A stretch of 8,463 nt of DNA. Source: an uncultured Clostridia bacterium. Lineage in GTDB: Bacteria > Bacillota > Clostridia > Christensenellales > Borkfalkiaceae. The notes beneath the pieces are model-generated. The model made no database searches and had not been told where the DNA came from. It saw nothing but the letters and a program-made list of their open reading frames with translations. The position numbers and the translations under genes are program-made. The stretch's first letter is position 1. Every line of letters starts with the position of its first letter. Shown here piece by piece: positions 5,201 to 8,463 of this stretch. Location of the stretch: contig CAMWKX010000045.1 of assembly GCA_947174955.1 (NCBI GenBank), positions 1 to 8,463 on the forward strand, given 5' to 3'.

Positions 5201-6964
5201 ATGGGTAAAACAGTAAAAATTTCCGGTCCCTTAATAATTGCGGAGGGTATGGCGGACTGCAAGATGTACGACGTTGTGCGCGTTTCCGAAAAGGAGCTTA
5301 TCGGCGAGGTTATCGAACTGCGCGGAGATAAGGCTTCCATTCAGGTGTACGAGGAAACGTCGGGTTTAGGTCCCGGTGAGGAAGTAACTTCCACGGGCGA
5401 ACCCTTATCCGTAGAGCTTGCCCCCGGTCTTTTGTCGGGCATATTCGACGGAATTCAGCGTCCTTTGACCACACTCTTTTTCAAATACGGCTCGCGTATT
5501 TCGAGGGGTGTTGCGGTAAACAATCTCGACCGCGAAAAGAAGTGGCGCTTCTCGCCCCGCGTCAAGGCGGGCGACGAGGTTTCGGAGGGCGATATTTTAG
5601 GCGTCGTTCAGGAAACGGAAATCGTTGAACACAGAATATTAGTCCCCAACGGCGTAAGCGGAAAGGTCGTTTCCGTGGAGGACGGGGATTTCACCATAGA
5701 AGATACGATTGCGGTAATTCGCACGGCTACGGGCGTTAAACCCGTAAGTATGCTGAGAAAATGGCCCGTAAGAAAGGGCAGACCGTACAGAGAAAAGCTC
5801 TCTCCCGATAAGCCGATGGTCACGGGTCAGAGAGTTATAGACACGCTGTTCCCCGTAGCGCGCGGCGGTGTTGCGGCAGTTCCCGGTCCTTTCGGTAGCG
5901 GCAAGACGGTCGTTCAGCACCAGCTTGCAAAGTGGGCGGACGCGGACATAATCGTATATGTCGGCTGCGGCGAACGCGGAAACGAAATGACCGACGTTCT
6001 CAACGAGTTCCCCGAACTAATCGACCCGAAGACGGGCGAACCGTTGATGAAGAGAACTATTCTTATTGCAAACACTTCGGATATGCCCGTTGCCGCGCGT
6101 GAAGCGTCCATATATACGGGTATAACAATTGCGGAATACTTCCGCGATATGGGCTACAACGTGGCGATTATGGCGGACTCGACGTCGCGCTGGGCTGAGG
6201 CTCTGCGTGAAATGAGCGGACGCCTTGAAGAAATGCCCGGTGACGAGGGTTACCCCGCGTACCTTTCCAGCCGTCTTGCGGAGTTCTACGAACGCGCGGG
6301 TATGGTAAAGATTTTAGGCTCGTCGCCCCGCACGGGCTCGGTTACCGCGATAGGCGCGGTTTCACCTCCGGGCGGCGACTTGTCCGAACCCGTTTCGCAG
6401 GCAACGCTGAGAATTGTCAAGGTGTTCTGGGGACTTTCGGCTTCGCTTGCGTACAAGAGGCATTTCCCCGCAATCGACTGGCTTATAAGCTATTCGCTCT
6501 ACGCGGACAAAATGCGCGATTGGTACAACGAAAATATAAGCGTGGATTACGCGCAGTACCGCCAGTTCATAATGACGGTTTTGCAGGAAGAGGCGGCGCT
6601 CAACGAAATCGTTAGGCTTGTAGGTATGGACGCGCTTTCGTCCAAGGACAGGCTTACGATGGAAACGGCGAAGATTATCCGCGAGGACTATCTGCACCAG
6701 AACGCGTTCGACGAGATAGACACCTACACGTCTATGAAAAAGCAGTATTTAATGCTTAAACTCATTTACGAATTCGATACACGCGCAAGAGAGGCGGTAG
6801 CTTCGTTCGCTTCGCTCAACGACATACTTGCAAGCAAGAGCAAGGAAAGGCTGGGACGCGCCAAGTATATCAAGGAAGAAAACCTTTCGGAATTCGACGA
6901 AATTTTAAAGCTTATGGGCGCAGAGTTCAAAGCTATCTGCCAGGGAGGAGAGGACGATGTTTAA
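5201..6964 (+). CDS. ntpA: V-type ATP synthase catalytic subunit A
   Basis: The catalytic subunit (587 residues) alternates with B in the A3B3 head and binds and hydrolyses (or makes) ATP on the cytosolic side of the membrane. In order: an N-terminal beta barrel (about 1-70); the A-specific bulge domain (about 110-190), with the ILVPNGVSGKV segment; and the nucleotide-binding domain. That domain has Walker A GPFGSGKT at 229-236 (K235, T236), the catalytic glutamate E258 in GCGERGNEM, and Walker B IMADSTSRWAEALRE with D326. A helical C-terminal domain follows from about 440. All expected catalytic residues are present and the length is normal (about 580-595). A TGAGG at 5191-5195, overlapping the ntpG stop, gives a good Shine-Dalgarno 5 nt before the ATG. 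The 3' end overlaps ntpB by 8 nt. Confidence 0.98.
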   Translation: MGKTVKISGPLIIAEGMADCKMYDVVRVSEKELIGEVIELRGDKASIQVYEETSGLGPGEEVTSTGEPLSVELAPGLLSGIFDGIQRPLTTLFFKYGSRISRGVAVNNLDREKKWRFSPRVKAGDEVSEGDILGVVQETEIVEHRILVPNGVSGKVVSVEDGDFTIEDTIAVIRTATGVKPVSMLRKWPVRKGRPYREKLSPDKPMVTGQRVIDTLFPVARGGVAAVPGPFGSGKTVVQHQLAKWADADIIVYVGCGERGNEMTDVLNEFPELIDPKTGEPLMKRTILIANTSDMPVAAREASIYTGITIAEYFRDMGYNVAIMADSTSRWAEALREMSGRLEEMPGDEGYPAYLSSRLAEFYERAGMVKILGSSPRTGSVTAIGAVSPPGGDLSEPVSQATLRIVKVFWGLSASLAYKRHFPAIDWLISYSLYADKMRDWYNENISVDYAQYRQFIMTVLQEEAALNEIVRLVGMDALSSKDRLTMETAKIIREDYLHQNAFDEIDTYTSMKKQYLMLKLIYEFDTRAREAVASFASLNDILASKSKERLGRAKYIKEENLSEFDEILKLMGAEFKAICQGGEDDV

Positions 6965-8336
6965 GGAATATAAGACAATCCGCGAAGTCGTCGGACCTCT
7001 TATGGTCGTAGACGGCGTTGAGGGCGTAACCTATAACGAACTTGTCGATATTATCTGCCACGACGGTACAATCCGCCGCGGCAAGGTGCTCGAAATAAAC
7101 CGCGACAAGGCGGTGGTACAGCTTTTCGAAAACTCGCAGGGCTTGCAGATTTCGGGCGCAAAGGCGCGCTTTACCGGTCACAGCCAGCAGCTCGCGTGCT
7201 CGCGCGATATGCTCGGCAGAGTATTCGACGGTATGGGCAATCCCCGCGACGGCGGCGCGCCCGTTATTCCCGAAAAGGTGCTGGATATCAACGGCGAGCC
7301 CATCAACCCCGCGGCGCGCGACTACCCCGACGAGTTCATTCAGACGGGAATATCCGCGATCGACGGACTTAACACCCTCGTAAGAGGACAGAAATTACCC
7401 GTGTTCTCGATGAGCGGACTTCCCCACGCGGAGCTTGCCGCGCAGATAGCAAGGCAGGCAAAGGTGCGCGGCACGGACAGCAAGTTCGCGGTCGTGTTCG
7501 CGGCTATCGGTATTACCTTCGAGGAAGCGCAGTACTTCGTAGACGACTTCAAAAAGACGGGCGCAATCGAAAGGACGGTGCTTTTCACCAACCTTGCAAA
7601 CGACCCCGCGGTAGAGCGTATTTCCACCCCGCGTATGGCGTTGACCTGTGCGGAATATCTCGCGTTCACCTGCGGTATGCACGTGCTCGTTATCTTAACC
7701 GACATTACCAACTACGCCGAAGCGTTGCGTGAAGTTTCCGCGGCGCGTCGCGAAATTCCCGGTAGGCGCGGCTATCCCGGATATCTGTACACCGACCTCG
7801 CGACTATGTACGAGCGCGCGGGCAGAATCCGCGGGTGCGAGGGCTCGATAACGCAGATACCCATTCTGACGATGCCCGAGGACGATAAGACTCACCCCAT
7901 ACCCGACCTTACGGGCTACATCACCGAGGGGCAGATAATGCTTTCGCGTGACTTGTACAAAAAGGGTATTAACCCGCCCATCGACGTTCTGCCGTCTCTT
8001 TCCCGTCTTAAAGACAAGGGCATAGGCAAGGGCAAGACGCGCGAGGACCACGCCGACACTATGAACCAGCTTTTCGCTGCGTACGCAAGCGGTAAAGAGA
8101 GCAAGGAGCTTGCCGCCATCTTGGGCGAAGCCGCACTTTCCGACACCGATAAGCTGTACGCCAAGTTTGCGGAGAACTTCGAAAAGGTGTATATCAATCA
8201 GGGCTTCGACGCGAACAGACCGGTTGAAGATACGCTGGATATCGGCTGGGAGCTTTTGAAAATTCTGCCCGTAACGGAATTGAAGAGAATCAGGCAGGCA
8301 TATATAGATAAGTACTTAAATAAGTCTGAGGAATAA
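6957..8336 (+). CDS. ntpB: V-type ATP synthase subunit B (non-catalytic)
   Basis: Subunit B (459 residues) makes up the other half of the A3B3 ring and completes the catalytic sites at the A/B interfaces. An N-terminal beta barrel (about 1-75, starting FKEYKTIREVVGPLMVVDGV) precedes the P-loop-like domain. There the canonical Walker A is replaced by SGLPHAELAAQIARQA (S153-H157), which is the normal degenerate form in B subunits. Further family segments are ITNYAEALREVSAARREIPG and IPDLTGYITEGQI. The arginine finger R350 lies in DVLPSLSRL, at the same number as in E. hirae NtpB. Length is normal. A strong GGGAGG (6943-6948) with an 8-nt spacer precedes the ATG, which lies inside the last codons of ntpA. 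The subunit D gene starts on the next base after its stop. Confidence 0.98.
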   Translation: MFKEYKTIREVVGPLMVVDGVEGVTYNELVDIICHDGTIRRGKVLEINRDKAVVQLFENSQGLQISGAKARFTGHSQQLACSRDMLGRVFDGMGNPRDGGAPVIPEKVLDINGEPINPAARDYPDEFIQTGISAIDGLNTLVRGQKLPVFSMSGLPHAELAAQIARQAKVRGTDSKFAVVFAAIGITFEEAQYFVDDFKKTGAIERTVLFTNLANDPAVERISTPRMALTCAEYLAFTCGMHVLVILTDITNYAEALREVSAARREIPGRRGYPGYLYTDLATMYERAGRIRGCEGSITQIPILTMPEDDKTHPIPDLTGYITEGQIMLSRDLYKKGINPPIDVLPSLSRLKDKGIGKGKTREDHADTMNQLFAAYASGKESKELAAILGEAALSDTDKLYAKFAENFEKVYINQGFDANRPVEDTLDIGWELLKILPVTELKRIRQAYIDKYLNKSEE

Positions 8337-8463
8337 ATGGCACGGCTTAACGTAAACCCCACGCGTATGGAGCTTAAAAAGCTCAAAGCGCGGCTTACAA
8401 CTGCGGTTCGCGGTCACAAACTTTTAAAGGATAAATCCGATGAAATGGTGCGCCGCTTTTCGC
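8337..8463 (+). CDS. ntpD: V-type ATP synthase subunit D (central axle), 5' part cut by the window edge
   Basis: The first 42 codons of subunit D are present, beginning MARLNVNPTRMELKKLKARL and continuing TTAVRGHKLLKDKSDEMVRRF. This is close to the nearly invariant family N-terminus (ARLNVNPTRMEL, then RGHKLLKDKxDEL). Subunit D forms the long antiparallel coiled-coil axle inside A3B3 and passes rotation to C and the K ring; family members are usually about 200-220 residues. The ATG abuts the ntpB stop directly, and a GAGGA (8328-8332) inside the end of ntpB serves as ribosome binding site. The frame is open to the last base of the window. Confidence 0.95.
   Translation, partial: MARLNVNPTRMELKKLKARLTTAVRGHKLLKDKSDEMVRRFS

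Noticed and set aside
1..8463. Mobile element, CRISPR array, tRNA or rRNA
   Set aside because: No direct repeat array, transposase-like frame, cloverleaf or rRNA-like segment was seen. The operon is continuous and conserved in order.

Overview
The window holds almost all of a V/A-type (Ntp-type) rotary ATPase operon on the + strand, from the first peripheral-stalk gene to the first 42 codons of the subunit D gene. A partial, divergently transcribed gene at the left edge looks like the N-terminal domain of an MgtE magnesium transporter. Gene order, protein sequences and bacterial promoter and Shine-Dalgarno signals suggest a member of the Bacillota, probably Clostridia. The order is the same as in the Enterococcus hirae ntp operon (ntpF-I-K-E-C-G-A-B-D). 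I cannot place the organism more precisely; the coding regions are fairly GC-rich with many GCG, GGC and CCC codons, while the single intergenic region is AT-rich.

Layout: 1-274 (minus strand) is the 5' part of mgtE, with a good ribosome binding site and an extended -10 promoter. 275-469 is the only real intergenic space (195 bp) and carries two divergent promoter candidates and a palindrome. 470-8463 is one tightly packed operon in which genes overlap or lie within about 21 bp of each other: stalk subunit (NtpF, G/H-like), membrane subunit I/a, rotor ring subunit K/c, stalk subunit E, subunit C (d), subunit F (NtpG), catalytic A, non-catalytic B, and the start of D.

How the genes work together: A3B3 is the nucleotide-hydrolysing or synthesising head, D and F form the central axle, C (d) joins the axle to the K ring, K and I form the ion-translocating membrane part, and the NtpF/E heterodimers are the peripheral stalks. 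All the key residues I looked for are present: the Walker A lysine and catalytic glutamate in A, the arginine finger R350 in B, two conserved membrane arginines in I, and in K the full set of residues that bind sodium in E. hirae NtpK. The enzyme is therefore probably intact and sodium-coupled.

I found no undescribed multigene system here. The points most worth checking are the start of the operon, where the best promoter would put the transcription start within a few bases of the first ATG (a nearly leaderless mRNA), the palindrome lying on that -10 element, the sodium-site signature of K with its N-terminal extension, and the mgtE leader, which is too short for an M-box riboswitch if the promoter call is right.
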